DNA from: Winogradskya humida
GTDB taxonomy: Bacteria; Actinomycetota; Actinomycetes; Mycobacteriales; Micromonosporaceae
DNA: 64,000 nt
Reading direction: 5' to 3'
Assembly: GCF_016862215.1 (NCBI RefSeq)
Contig: NZ_BOMN01000054.1
Location: 1 to 64,000, forward strand
This document shows positions 8,905-17,012 of this stretch, one piece after another. The translations under genes were made by a program, and so were the position numbers. Numbering within the stretch: the stretch's first letter is position 1; every line of letters begins with the position of its first letter. Below the pieces are notes generated by a model that was given only the letters and a program-made list of their open reading frames with translations, made no database searches and was not told the DNA's origin.

Positions 8905-9024
8905 CATGGTCGAACATTCGGCCCCTTTAGATGGAACTGGAAGAGGGCCCTGAAAGGGTGGCTCGTGCGGGCGGCGGCGGGGAGGGAGGCGGGGGCGGCT
9001 TGGCCTACCGGTCCGTATTCCTGA

Positions 9025-9030
9025 CAGAAT
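9025..9030 (+). promoter_or_regulatory. -10 box of trpS (leaderless type)
   Basis: CAGAAT ends seven bases before ATG 9038, and no Shine-Dalgarno sequence is present. The ATG at 9029 overlaps this box and is therefore unlikely to be the initiator. TTGGCC at 9000-9005 may be a weak -35. Confidence 0.5.
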
Positions 9031-9037
9031 GGCGCTC

Positions 9038-10063
9038 ATGTCCGACGCCGCTCGCCGCCCCCGGGTGCTCTCCGGCATCCAGCCGACCGCCGATTCGTTC
9101 CACCTCGGCAACTATCTCGGCGCGGTTCGCAACTGGGTCGCCATGCAGGACACCGCCGACGCGTTCTACTGCGTCGTGGACCTGCACGCCATCACGGCGG
9201 GGCACGACCCGGTGGCCCTGCGGAACAGGACCCGGCTCTCCGTCGCGCAGCTGCTCGCGCTCGGGCTCGACCCGGAGCGCTGCACGCTGTTCGTCCAGTC
9301 GCACGTCCCCGAGCACGCCCAGCTCGCCTGGGTGCTGAGCTGCATCACCGGCTTCGGCGAGGCCGGGCGCATGGTGCAGTTCAAGGACAAGTCGGCCAAG
9401 CAGGGCTCCGACAGCACCAGCGTCGGGCTGTTCACCTATCCGATCCTGCAGGCCGCCGACATCCTGCTCTACCAGGCAGACGCGGTGCCGGTCGGCGAGG
9501 ATCAGCGCCAGCATCTCGAGCTCACCCGCGACCTGGCGCAGCGCTACAACTCGCGCTTCGGGCAGACGTTCACCGTGCCCTCCGCGTACATCGTGAAGGA
9601 CACGGCCAAGATCACCGACCTGCAGGACCCGACCTCGAAGATGAGCAAGTCGGCGTCCTCGCCCGGCGGCATCATCGAGCTGCTCGAGGAGCCCGCCCGC
9701 TCGGCCAAGAAGATCAAGTCCGCGGTCACCGACACCGGCCGCGAGATCCTCTACGACGAGGTGAACAAGCCCGGCATCAGCAACCTGCTGACCATCTACG
9801 CGGCGCTGACCGGGCGGACCATAGACGAGCTGCTCGAGCAGTACGACGGCCACGGATACGGCGACCTCAAGAAGGACCTCGCCGAGATCGTGGTGGAGTT
9901 CGTCAAGCCGATCCAGGAGCGCACCCGCGCCTACCTGGAGGACCCGGCGCACCTCGACAAGATCCTCGCGATCGGGGCCGACAAGGCCCGCGCCGTGTCG
10001 GCGGTGACTCTGGCCCAGGCCTACCAGAACATCGGTTTCCTCAGCCCCTCCCGCGGGGCCTGA
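9038..10063 (+). CDS. trpS: Tryptophanyl-tRNA synthetase
   Basis: Class I aminoacyl-tRNA synthetase that charges tRNA-Trp. The 341-residue product carries the HIGH-type motif FHLGNYLGA near residue 25 and the KMSKSASS loop near residue 200, with GEDQRQHLELTRDLA between them. ATG 9038 is preferred over ATG 9029 because the latter overlaps the likely -10 box, giving a leaderless message. Length and motifs are normal. A second trpS elsewhere in the genome cannot be excluded. Confidence 0.95.
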   Translation: MSDAARRPRVLSGIQPTADSFHLGNYLGAVRNWVAMQDTADAFYCVVDLHAITAGHDPVALRNRTRLSVAQLLALGLDPERCTLFVQSHVPEHAQLAWVLSCITGFGEAGRMVQFKDKSAKQGSDSTSVGLFTYPILQAADILLYQADAVPVGEDQRQHLELTRDLAQRYNSRFGQTFTVPSAYIVKDTAKITDLQDPTSKMSKSASSPGGIIELLEEPARSAKKIKSAVTDTGREILYDEVNKPGISNLLTIYAALTGRTIDELLEQYDGHGYGDLKKDLAEIVVEFVKPIQERTRAYLEDPAHLDKILAIGADKARAVSAVTLAQAYQNIGFLSPSRGA

Positions 10064-10068
10064 CACCG

Positions 10069-10626
10069 GTGGCGGCACAGACGGGCGAGGCCGCGACGCG
10101 CATCGGGGTCGCGATCGACATCCCGGAGCCGTGGGGAGCCCTGCTCACCCGGCGCCGGGCCGACGCGGGCGACCCGCAGGCGGCCTACACGCCCGCGCAC
10201 GTGACCCTGCTCGGGCCGACCGAGGTCGCGAGCGCGGCGCTGCCGGAGATCGAGAAGCACCTGGAGTCGGTCGCGTCGGCGCAGGACCCCTTCACGATCC
10301 ACCTGCGCGGCACGGGCACGTTCCGGCCGATCACCGAGGTGGTCTTCGTGACGCTGGCCGTGGGGATCAGCGAGTGCGAGCTGCTCGCCGCCGCGATCAC
10401 GGCCACCGACGGGATCCACCGCGACACCCGGTTCCCGTACCACCCGCATGTGACCGTCGCCCAGGACGTGCCCGGAGATGCCCTGGACGCGGTCTTCGAC
10501 GACCTGTCCGAGTTCGACGCGCGCTTCCACGTGCCCGCCTTCACCCTGTTCTCGCACGACGTCGCGGGCGCCGGCGAGGGCCCCTGGCGACGCCGCCGCG
10601 ATTACCGCCTGGGTGGCCTGCGCTAA
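10069..10626 (+). CDS. 2H phosphoesterase / 2'-5' RNA ligase family protein
   Basis: Member of the LigT/2H phosphoesterase superfamily. The two signature His-x-Thr/Ser motifs are visible: HVTLLGP near residue 44 and HPHVTVAQD near residue 124, in a 185-residue protein of normal family length. Such enzymes act on 2',3'-cyclic phosphate ends or 2'-5' linked nucleotides; the substrate here is unknown. It begins with GTG five bases after the trpS stop and probably shares its transcript. Confidence 0.83.
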   Translation: MAAQTGEAATRIGVAIDIPEPWGALLTRRRADAGDPQAAYTPAHVTLLGPTEVASAALPEIEKHLESVASAQDPFTIHLRGTGTFRPITEVVFVTLAVGISECELLAAAITATDGIHRDTRFPYHPHVTVAQDVPGDALDAVFDDLSEFDARFHVPAFTLFSHDVAGAGEGPWRRRRDYRLGGLR

Positions 10627-10644
10627 AGAAGCAGAGCTTTTGGG

Positions 10645-10650
10645 TACGGT
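10645..10650 (+). promoter_or_regulatory. -10 box of the BrkB-family gene (leaderless type)
   Basis: TACGGT lies seven bases before GTG 10658, with no ribosome-binding site, matching the pattern seen before other genes of this window. Confidence 0.45.
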
Positions 10651-10657
10651 CTGCGGC

Positions 10658-11578
10658 GTGAACGCCATCGACCGGGCGTACGCGGCGGTCGAGTCCCGGA
10701 TTCTGGCGCTGCGAGTCCGTTCCAAGTACTTCGACCACTTCGCCCGTGCCTGGCTGCGCTACGAGCAGGTCCTCGGTGGCCGGCTCGCGGCCGCGATCGC
10801 CTACTACGGCTTCTTCGCGATCTTCGCGCTCGTCCTGATCGGCTACTCGATCTTCGGGTTCCTGCTCAAGTCGAACACCGCGCTGTTCGACATCGTCCAG
10901 GAGTTCCTCGGTGACAACCTGCCGTTCCTCGACGTGGAGGCCATCCTCACCAGCGGCAGGACCGTCGGGATCGTGGGCATCGTCGGCCTGGTCTTCACCG
11001 GCATCGGCTGGATCGAGGCGATCCGCTCGTCGCAGCGGCTGATCTGGCGGCTCAACGAGCAGCCCGGGTACATCGGCATCCGCCAGGTCGTGGACCTGCT
11101 CGTGCTGATCGGCATCCTGCTGCTGCTGATCGTCACGGTGGCCGCCGTCTACGGGCTGGAGACGCTGCTGGAGTGGCTCACCGACGGCCGGGCCGGGTTC
11201 CTGCTCTCGCTGGTCAGCACGATCCTCACGCTGGGCCTCGACATGCTCCTGGCGGCGGCGCTGCTGGCCGCGGTGCCAAGGCTGCGGATGACCGTACGCC
11301 GGATGGTGCCCCCGGTCCTGCAGGTCGGCATCGGCATCTACCTGCTCAACACCGTGGGCAAGTCGTTCGTCGGGCTGATCGAGCGCAATCCGGCGTACGG
11401 TCTGGTCGCCAGCGCCGTAGGCGTATTGTTCTATCTCTATGTCTTCAACCAGTTGTTGCTGTTCGGGGCGGCGTGGGCGGCAACGAGCCCGCACGGCAGG
11501 GTAGTGGACCTGTCCGCCGACGATAAAACCGCCCCGGTCGGACAAAACACCTGGATTCGGCACGACCGCCCGGAATGA
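10658..11578 (+). CDS. YihY/BrkB family integral membrane protein
   Basis: Multi-pass membrane protein of the BrkB/YihY family, in which no biochemical function is firmly established. The 306-residue product shows the family core: LRYEQVLGGRLAAAIAYYGF, a first membrane helix, an amphipathic stretch with NLPFLDVEAI, then helices around TVGIVGIVGLVFTGIGW, VVDLLVLIGILLLLIVT, LDMLLAAALLAAVP and LFYLYVFNQLLLFGAAWAA. GTG 10658 is chosen over upstream in-frame codons because those lie inside the preceding gene and a TACGGT box precedes it. Confidence 0.87.
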   Translation: MNAIDRAYAAVESRILALRVRSKYFDHFARAWLRYEQVLGGRLAAAIAYYGFFAIFALVLIGYSIFGFLLKSNTALFDIVQEFLGDNLPFLDVEAILTSGRTVGIVGIVGLVFTGIGWIEAIRSSQRLIWRLNEQPGYIGIRQVVDLLVLIGILLLLIVTVAAVYGLETLLEWLTDGRAGFLLSLVSTILTLGLDMLLAAALLAAVPRLRMTVRRMVPPVLQVGIGIYLLNTVGKSFVGLIERNPAYGLVASAVGVLFYLYVFNQLLLFGAAWAATSPHGRVVDLSADDKTAPVGQNTWIRHDRPE

Positions 11579-11585
11579 TGAGGCC

Positions 11586-11990
11586 GTGGGCACTCTCGTG
11601 ACGCTGCACCTGCCGCCGGACTCCCCGGTGGAGAACCTGCCGTGGATCATCACCATCGGCGCGCTGAACGACGACGAGGACTGGGAGCCGCTTGTCTGTG
11701 GCCCCTACGAGCGCCCGCACGCGCTCGCCCTGGCGCAGGCTGTCGTCGCGGACGAGGACCTGATGGCGGTGGTCGAGCCGCTGCTGCCGCTCGCCGACGC
11801 CGACGCGATCCGGGCCGAGGTCGAGCTCGCGAAGTCCGGCCTGGACGACGGAGCCAGCACCGACGACCTGGAAGCCGAGCACTTCGACGACGGGCCGCGC
11901 CGCACGACCCCGGGCCGGCCGCCCACGGGGGACGAGGTGCGCGCCGGGTTCGCCCGCATCGCCGCGAAACTGACCTCAGCGGACCAGTGA
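11586..11990 (+). CDS. Conserved hypothetical protein, acidic
   Basis: A 134-residue soluble acidic protein of unrecognised function. It opens with a short beta-rich segment (VTLHLPPDSPVENLPWIITIGAL), has a central EDWEPLVCGPYERPHALALAQAV stretch and a charged C-terminal region. No catalytic motif or membrane segment is visible. GTG 11586 follows the BrkB-family stop by seven bases, so it is probably co-transcribed. The stop codon lies inside the first copy of a 39-bp tandem repeat. Confidence 0.7.
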   Translation: MGTLVTLHLPPDSPVENLPWIITIGALNDDEDWEPLVCGPYERPHALALAQAVVADEDLMAVVEPLLPLADADAIRAEVELAKSGLDDGASTDDLEAEHFDDGPRRTTPGRPPTGDEVRAGFARIAAKLTSADQ

Positions 11991-12080
11991 GCCTCGCGGC
12001 CCGCGAAACTGACCTCAGCGGACCAATGAGCCCCGCGGCCCGCGAGCTGACCTCAGCGGACCAGTAGCGCCCGCAGGCCC
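11964..12080. repeat. Three 39-bp tandem repeats at convergent gene ends
   Basis: Units at 11964-12002, 12003-12041 and 12042-12080 (the last has small changes) share GACCTCAGCGGACCA. The first copy contains the stop of the plus-strand gene and the third the stop of the minus-strand tetR gene. The core CTCAGCGG-CC recurs in repeats at 32.3 kb and 45.3 kb. Confidence 0.85.
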
Positions 12081-12640
12081 GCGAGGTAGGCCTCCTTGCC
12101 GGGGGAGCCTGTCAGGACCACCTGCACCGCGTAGCCGGGCATGAGGGCGAACAGTGCGGCGGCCACCGCGTCCGGATCGGAGCCGGCCGCCACCTCGCCC
12201 CGGGCCACGGCCCGCTCGGCCAGTGTCGTGAACAACGCGCGCATCTCGTGGAAGCGGTCGCGCACGATCGCGCCGATCGCCGGGTCGAGCGTCGCCTCGG
12301 ACCAGACCTGCAGACCCATCGGGAAGTTGCCGCCGGGGCGCGCCTGCTCGTCGATCACGTCGACCACCTGGCCCATCGCCTCGATCAGGCTCAGCGTCTC
12401 GTTCTCGGCGACCGCGTGCAGCCGCAGGACCAGGCTGCCCGCGACGGTCTCGGAGATCGCGTTGATGATCTCGTCCTTGGATTTGAAGTAGCGGTAGACG
12501 GCGCCGACCGACAGCCCGGCCTCGTGGATCAGGTCCTGCATCGTCGTGTTGTGGACGCCCTTGCGCATGAAGCAGGCGCGAGCGGCGACCAGGATCTGCT
12601 CCCGGCGGGCATTCAGGTGGTCCTCGGAGACGCGGGGCAC
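12053..12640 (-). CDS. TetR/AcrR family transcriptional regulator
   Basis: A 195-residue repressor-type protein with an N-terminal helix-turn-helix (about 10-55: REQILVAARACFMRKGVHNT, then LIHEAGLSVGAVYRYFKSKDEI) and a C-terminal ligand-binding and dimerisation domain. It starts with GTG 12640, six bases after a TAGAAT -10 box. Two near-identical 14-bp dyads in the 94-base gap to the divergent membrane-protein gene are its likely operators, implying autoregulation and control of that gene. The inducer is unknown. Confidence 0.92.
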   Translation of the reverse strand: MPRVSEDHLNARREQILVAARACFMRKGVHNTTMQDLIHEAGLSVGAVYRYFKSKDEIINAISETVAGSLVLRLHAVAENETLSLIEAMGQVVDVIDEQARPGGNFPMGLQVWSEATLDPAIGAIVRDRFHEMRALFTTLAERAVARGEVAAGSDPDAVAAALFALMPGYAVQVVLTGSPGKEAYLAGLRALLVR

Positions 12641-12646
12641 GTCACC

Positions 12647-12652
12647 ATTCTA
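12647..12652 (-). promoter_or_regulatory. -10 box of tetR (leaderless type)
   Basis: TAGAAT on the minus strand, six bases before GTG 12640. Operator 1 (12654-12667) lies immediately upstream, in the -10/-35 spacer, so the repressor would block its own promoter. Confidence 0.55.
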
Positions 12653-12653
12653 A

Positions 12654-12667
12654 AACGAACGCTCGTT
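12654..12667. promoter_or_regulatory. TetR operator 1
   Basis: AACGAACGCTCGTT, a near-perfect dyad (AACGA-n4-TCGTT). It abuts the tetR -10 box and precedes TTGACA (12669-12674), a possible -35 of the divergent gene (GACCCT at 12692-12697 after 17 bases). Confidence 0.75.
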
Positions 12668-12710
12668 CTTGACAGCGGCGGTCGCGACATGGACCCTGAG
12701 GCTGATAAAG

Positions 12711-12724
12711 AACGAGTGTTCGTT
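12711..12724. promoter_or_regulatory. TetR operator 2
   Basis: AACGAGTGTTCGTT, same AACGA-n4-TCGTT dyad as operator 1, centred 57 bases from it. It lies just upstream of the AGGAG ribosome-binding site of the membrane-protein gene, where a bound repressor would block initiation or elongation. Confidence 0.75.
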
Positions 12725-12734
12725 TTAGGAGAAC

Positions 12735-13691
12735 ATGATGTCGAGGCTCTCACCGGTCCGGCTCGCGCTGCTCATCGCGGTCGCCGCCGTGGCACTGCAG
12801 GTGCTGCTCGTCCCCCTCTTCGTCGGGCCCGCCTCGCACCTCGAGCCCCGCGACCTGCCCATCGCCGTCGCCGGGCCGCAACCCGCCGCCGGGCAACTGG
12901 CCGCCAAGCTGACGGCCGCGCGGCCCGGAGCCTTCGACGTGCGGGTGGTCACGGACGCGGATGCCGCGATCCGCGACCGTGACGTGTACGGCGCCGTGGT
13001 CCTCGGTGCCGCCGGCCCCTCGCTGCACATCGCCTCCGCGGCGAGCCCTACCGTGGCGACGCTGCTCACCCAGGCCACCGCCGAGCTCGGCCAGGGCGGA
13101 CCCGTGCCCGTCGTGGACGTCGTCCCGACCGACCCGGACGACCCGCGTGGTGCCGCCTTCGGCGCGGCGTTCCTGCCCATGGCGATCACCGCGATGCTCG
13201 CCGGGGTGCTGACGTTCTTCCTGGTCAAACGGGTGGCGGCGCGGGTTTTGGCGATCGGGGCGTTCGCGGTGCTCGCCGGGTTCGCGGGTGCGGCCGTGCA
13301 GCGGTTCTGGCTGGGGACGCTGCCCGGTGACTATCTGGCGATCGCCGCTGGGATCGGGCTCTTCGTGCTGGCGTTGTCCGCCGCTGTGGCGGGGCTCGGG
13401 GCGCTGATCGGGCGGGAAGGGCTCGGGGTCGGCGCGGTGACGTTCTTCCTCGTCGGCAACGCGCTGTCCGGGGTCAGCGCGGCGCCGGAGTTGCTGCCGC
13501 AGCCGTGGGGCGCCGTCGGGCAGTTCCTGCCGATCGGGGCCGGGGCCACGGTGCTGCGCTCCGATGCGTACTTCGGCGGGCGGGGCGCTGGGATGCAGGT
13601 TGCGGTGCTCTCGGCGTACGCCATCGTGGGTCTGATCCTGGTTCTGAGCGGGAGGGGCGGTCTGAGCCGGACCGGGCCGGAGGAAAGGTGA
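12735..13691 (+). CDS. Integral membrane protein (YhgE/ABC-2 permease-like)
   Basis: A 318-residue membrane protein: one N-terminal helix (about 8-30), an extracytoplasmic domain of roughly 130 residues (DLPIAVAGPQ, FDVRVVTDADAAIRDRDVYG), then five further helices to the C terminus. This order resembles YhgE/Pip and SNG1-like proteins and ABC-2 type permeases, often controlled by a divergent TetR gene as here. No ATPase partner is adjacent, so export is inference. Start ATG 12735 or 12738; AGGAG at 12727-12731 favours 12738 slightly. Confidence 0.75.
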   Translation: MMSRLSPVRLALLIAVAAVALQVLLVPLFVGPASHLEPRDLPIAVAGPQPAAGQLAAKLTAARPGAFDVRVVTDADAAIRDRDVYGAVVLGAAGPSLHIASAASPTVATLLTQATAELGQGGPVPVVDVVPTDPDDPRGAAFGAAFLPMAITAMLAGVLTFFLVKRVAARVLAIGAFAVLAGFAGAAVQRFWLGTLPGDYLAIAAGIGLFVLALSAAVAGLGALIGREGLGVGAVTFFLVGNALSGVSAAPELLPQPWGAVGQFLPIGAGATVLRSDAYFGGRGAGMQVAVLSAYAIVGLILVLSGRGGLSRTGPEER

Positions 13692-13695
13692 CGGG

Positions 13696-13701
13696 CATAC
13701 T
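13696..13701 (+). promoter_or_regulatory. -10 box of SCO4848-like gene (leaderless type)
   Basis: CATACT lies six bases before GTG 13708; no ribosome-binding site is present. Confidence 0.45.
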
Positions 13702-13707
13702 TGGCGC

Positions 13708-13986
13708 GTGGTGCTCTCCCGGCGGTGGTCCGCCTTTCTGGTCGCGGTCGGTGTGTGGAGCTGGCTCATCTGGCCCCGGTTCGGGCTGGCCATCTGGAAG
13801 GACGACCGCGCGTTCAGCGACGGGACCCCGACGGCCTTCCTCTGGGTGCACGCGCTGTTGATCACGGCGTCGCTGATCATCGGCACGGTCGTGGGGGTGC
13901 TCGGCGTTCGTGGGTGGCGAGCCGCGACGACACGCCGTGTTACCGAAGATTCAGCGGCTGTCGGCGCGGGATCGCCGAAAGATTAA
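13708..13986 (+). CDS. SCO4848-like small membrane protein
   Basis: A 92-residue protein with two membrane helices separated by a conserved loop: SRRWSAFLVAVGVWSWLIWP, then FGLAIWKDDRAF and TPTAFLWVHALLITASLIIG. This is the pattern of the SCO4848 family, widespread in actinobacteria and without assigned function. It starts 17 bases after the preceding membrane protein but has its own -10-like box. Confidence 0.8.
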   Translation: MVLSRRWSAFLVAVGVWSWLIWPRFGLAIWKDDRAFSDGTPTAFLWVHALLITASLIIGTVVGVLGVRGWRAATTRRVTEDSAAVGAGSPKD

Positions 13987-14176
13987 CGGCGCGTTACGCG
14001 AGAAACGGGCAATTCCCTACCTTCTCCCGGTTACCCATCGTTCAGCGTGTCGTGCGGTTGCGGCCAGATAACAGTGCGCCAACGGTCCGGCGCGATTTCC
14101 GGACGCCGCCGTGGCCTGCGGCTACGCTCCCGGCTGTGATGCACCGCGCGTAGTCGGTGCGCTGTGGAAGGAGGGC

Positions 14177-15274
14177 GTGTTGCGCCCAGTAACTGGTCAG
14201 CGAATCGTTGCGATTCTCGCGGCGGGTGGGCTGACGCTTGCCGCCGCGGCCTGTGGCGACGCCCCTGAGGACACTCCGAGTGGTTCCGGCGCGAGCGCTG
14301 CGGCGGCATACAAGGCATGCATGGTCACGGACACCGGCGGCATCGACGACCGGTCGTTCAACGCCTCCGCGTGGGCCGGCATGCAGGCTGCCAAGGAAGC
14401 CGCCAGCAACGTCGACCCGAAGTACGTGGCGTCGACCGCCGAGGCTGACTACGAGCCCAACCTGCGCCAGTTCGTGACGCAGAAGTGCAACTTCATCCTC
14501 GCGGTCGGTGGCCTCATGGGTGACTCGACGAAGGCTGTCGCGGCGACCGCCACGGACTCGCAGTTCGGCATCGTCGACAGCAGCATCGCGGACGCCAAGA
14601 ACGTCTACCCGATGCAGTTCGCCACCGACGAGGCCGCGTTCCTCGCGGGCTACCTCGCCGCGGGCTACTCCAAGACGGGCAAGGTCGCCACGTACGGCGG
14701 CCTGGCGATCCCGCCGGTCACCGTCTTCATGGACGGCTTCGCCGACGGTGTGGCCTACTACAACACCCAGAAGAGCAAGAACGTCCAGGTGCTCGGCTGG
14801 GACAAGGCCAAGCAGAACGGCACCATCGCCGGCAACTTCGGCGACCAGGCCAAGGGCAAGTCCATCACGAGCACGTTCGTCGCCCAGGGCGCCGACGTGA
14901 TCATGCCGGTCGCCGGCGGCACCGGCCTGGGCACCGCGGACGTCGCCAAGGCGTCCGGCGGCAAGGTCTCGGTCATCTGGGTCGACCAGGACGGCTGCAA
15001 GAGCGCCGAGCAGTACTGCGACGTGTTCCTGACCACGGTCGTCAAGAACATCACCGACGCCGTGAAGCAGGCCGTCACCGACGGCGCGCAGGGCAAGACC
15101 CTGGGCTCGACCCCGGGCTACCTGGGCACGCTGGAGAACAACGGCGTCTCGCTCGCGCCGTACAACCAGTTCGACAGCAAGGTCGACGCCGGTCTCAAGG
15201 CCGAGATCGACAAGCTGAAGGCGGACATCATCGCGGGCACCGTGAAGGTCGAGTCGGCCAACGCGCCGAAGTGA
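14177..15274 (+). CDS. BMP family nucleoside-binding lipoprotein (ABC transporter)
   Basis: Substrate-binding lipoprotein of the Bmp/PnrA family, probably delivering nucleosides to the transporter encoded just downstream. The N terminus is a lipoprotein signal (QRIVAILAAGGLTLAAAACGD, mature Cys near residue 25), followed by the periplasmic-binding fold with ACMVTDTGGIDDRSFNASAW and VIWVDQDGCKS. About 365 residues. AAGGAGG at 14168-14174 is five bases before TTG 14180 and two before GTG 14177, so TTG may be the real initiator. A hairpin after the gene probably raises its level relative to the rest of the operon. Confidence 0.9.
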   Translation: MLRPVTGQRIVAILAAGGLTLAAAACGDAPEDTPSGSGASAAAAYKACMVTDTGGIDDRSFNASAWAGMQAAKEAASNVDPKYVASTAEADYEPNLRQFVTQKCNFILAVGGLMGDSTKAVAATATDSQFGIVDSSIADAKNVYPMQFATDEAAFLAGYLAAGYSKTGKVATYGGLAIPPVTVFMDGFADGVAYYNTQKSKNVQVLGWDKAKQNGTIAGNFGDQAKGKSITSTFVAQGADVIMPVAGGTGLGTADVAKASGGKVSVIWVDQDGCKSAEQYCDVFLTTVVKNITDAVKQAVTDGAQGKTLGSTPGYLGTLENNGVSLAPYNQFDSKVDAGLKAEIDKLKADIIAGTVKVESANAPK

Positions 15275-15300
15275 CCCACCGGGAGACCGAGTAGTTTCCG

Positions 15301-15336
15301 GCCGCCGCGCAGTCACGTTGTGACCTGCGCGGCGGC
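15301..15336 (+). terminator. Hairpin between the lipoprotein and ATPase genes
   Basis: Arms 15301-15316 and 15320-15336 pair over 16 bp with one bulged base and a three-base loop. No T tract follows, so it is more likely an attenuator or mRNA-stabilising structure than a full terminator, as often seen after binding-protein genes. Confidence 0.6.
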
Positions 15337-15398
15337 TCTGCTCCGGGCTGTTATAACGTCCCTCGCGTTATCCACCATCTCGTCTGCAGGAGATTCCG

Positions 15399-17012
15399 CT
15401 GAGACTCGAGCTGCGCGGCATCACCAAGCGCTTCGGCGACCTGGTGGCCAACGACCACATCGACCTCACCGTCGAACCGGGTGAGGTCCACGCCCTGCTC
15501 GGCGAGAACGGGGCCGGCAAGTCCACCCTCATGAACCAGCTCTACGGCCTGCTCCAGCCGGACGAGGGCGAGATCCTCGTCGACGGTGAGGCGCGCACCT
15601 TCCGCAGCCCCCGCGACGCGATCGCCGCCGGCATCGGCATGGTCCACCAGCACTTCATGCTCGTGCCCGTCTTCACCGTCGCGGAGAACATCGCGCTCGG
15701 CGCCGAGAAGACCCGCGCCGGCTTCCTCGACCGGCGCCGGGCCCGCCGCGAGGTCCTCGAGGTCTCCGCACGGTACGGGCTGCCGGTCGACCCGGACGCC
15801 GTGGTCGAGAACCTGCCCGTCGGCGCCCAGCAGCGGGTCGAGATCGTCAAGGCGCTCACCCGCGACGTCGACCTGCTGATCCTGGACGAGCCGACCGCGG
15901 TGCTCACCCCGCAGGAGACCGAGGAGCTGCTCGCCGTCATGCGGGGGCTCTGCGACGCGGGCAAGTCCATCGTCTTCATCACCCACAAGCTCAAAGAGGT
16001 CAAGGCCATCGCCGACCGGATCACGGTCATCCGGCGCGGGCAGACCGTCGGCACGGCGAGCCCGGACACCCCCGAGGACGAGCTGGCCGCCCTCATGGTC
16101 GGCCGCGCGGTCACCCTCGAGGTCAGCAAGGAGCACGCCAAGCCCGGTCGCGAGGTGCTCACGATCTCCGGCCTGTGCGTGGACGACGACCGGGGCGTGC
16201 GCGCCGTCGACGGCGTCGACCTGGAGATCCGCGCCGGTGAGGTGCTCGGCATCGCGGGTGTGCAGGGCAACGGGCAGACCGAGCTGGTCGAGGCCGTGAT
16301 GGGGCTGCGCGAGGCGCTCACCGGCACGATCAAGGTCGACAACGAGGACCTGACCGGCATGACCACCAAGCAGATCCTGCGCTCCGGCATCGGCTACGTG
16401 CCCGAGGACCGCAGCCTGGACGGCGTGGTCAAGGAATTCTCCGTCGCTGAGAACCTCGTCCTCGACCAGTACGACCGGCCGCCGTACGGCAACGCGTTCC
16501 GGCTCAACCCGGCCGCCATCGATGCCGCCGCCCGCGAACGCGTCGAGCAGTTCGACATCCGTACGTCCTCACCCGCCTCCGCGGTCAGCACGCTCTCCGG
16601 CGGCAACCAGCAGAAGGTCGTCGTGGCGCGGGAGATGTCGCGGCCGCTGCGGCTGTTCATCGCCGCCCAGCCGACCCGCGGCGTGGACGTCGGCTCGATC
16701 GAGTTCATCCACGGCCGCATCGTGCACGAACGCGACGTCGGCACCGCGGTCCTGGTGGTCTCGAGCGAGCTGGACGAGGTGGTCGCGCTCGCCGACCGGA
16801 TCGCGGTCATGTACCGCGGCCGGATCCTGGCTATCGTCCCGCCGACGACGCCGCGCGAGGAGCTGGGCCTGCTGATGGCCGGCATCACCGGGCCGCAGGC
16901 CGTTGCCGCTCCGGGTTCGGCTCCGGCCTCGGATGCTGCCCCGGGTTCGGATGCTGCCCCGGGTTCGGATGCTGCCCCGGGTTCGGGTTCTGATGAGAAG
17001 GGGACGAAGTGA
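15399..17012 (+). CDS. Nucleoside ABC transporter ATP-binding protein (two ABC domains)
   Basis: Cytoplasmic ATPase of the simple-sugar/nucleoside (YufO/RnsA-like) class. Two ABC domains in tandem: Walker A GENGAGKST, signature LPVGAQQRVEI and Walker B LLILDEPTA in the first; a degenerate GVQGNGQTEL loop, LSGGNQQKVVV and FIAAQPTRG in the second. The conserved start RLELRGITKRFGDLVAN is reached only from CTG 15399, which has CAGGAG six bases upstream; the first ordinary start, GTG 15444, would remove the first beta strand. The C-terminal tail has three SDAAPG repeats. Overlaps the next gene by four bases. Confidence 0.9.
   Translation: MRLELRGITKRFGDLVANDHIDLTVEPGEVHALLGENGAGKSTLMNQLYGLLQPDEGEILVDGEARTFRSPRDAIAAGIGMVHQHFMLVPVFTVAENIALGAEKTRAGFLDRRRARREVLEVSARYGLPVDPDAVVENLPVGAQQRVEIVKALTRDVDLLILDEPTAVLTPQETEELLAVMRGLCDAGKSIVFITHKLKEVKAIADRITVIRRGQTVGTASPDTPEDELAALMVGRAVTLEVSKEHAKPGREVLTISGLCVDDDRGVRAVDGVDLEIRAGEVLGIAGVQGNGQTELVEAVMGLREALTGTIKVDNEDLTGMTTKQILRSGIGYVPEDRSLDGVVKEFSVAENLVLDQYDRPPYGNAFRLNPAAIDAAARERVEQFDIRTSSPASAVSTLSGGNQQKVVVAREMSRPLRLFIAAQPTRGVDVGSIEFIHGRIVHERDVGTAVLVVSSELDEVVALADRIAVMYRGRILAIVPPTTPREELGLLMAGITGPQAVAAPGSAPASDAAPGSDAAPGSDAAPGSGSDEKGTK
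16925..16986 (+). repeat. 18-bp in-frame tandem repeat in the ATPase tail
   Basis: About three copies of an 18-base unit encode SDAAPG-type hexapeptides at the C terminus of the ATPase, just before its stop. Low-complexity tail, probably prone to copy-number change. Confidence 0.75.
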
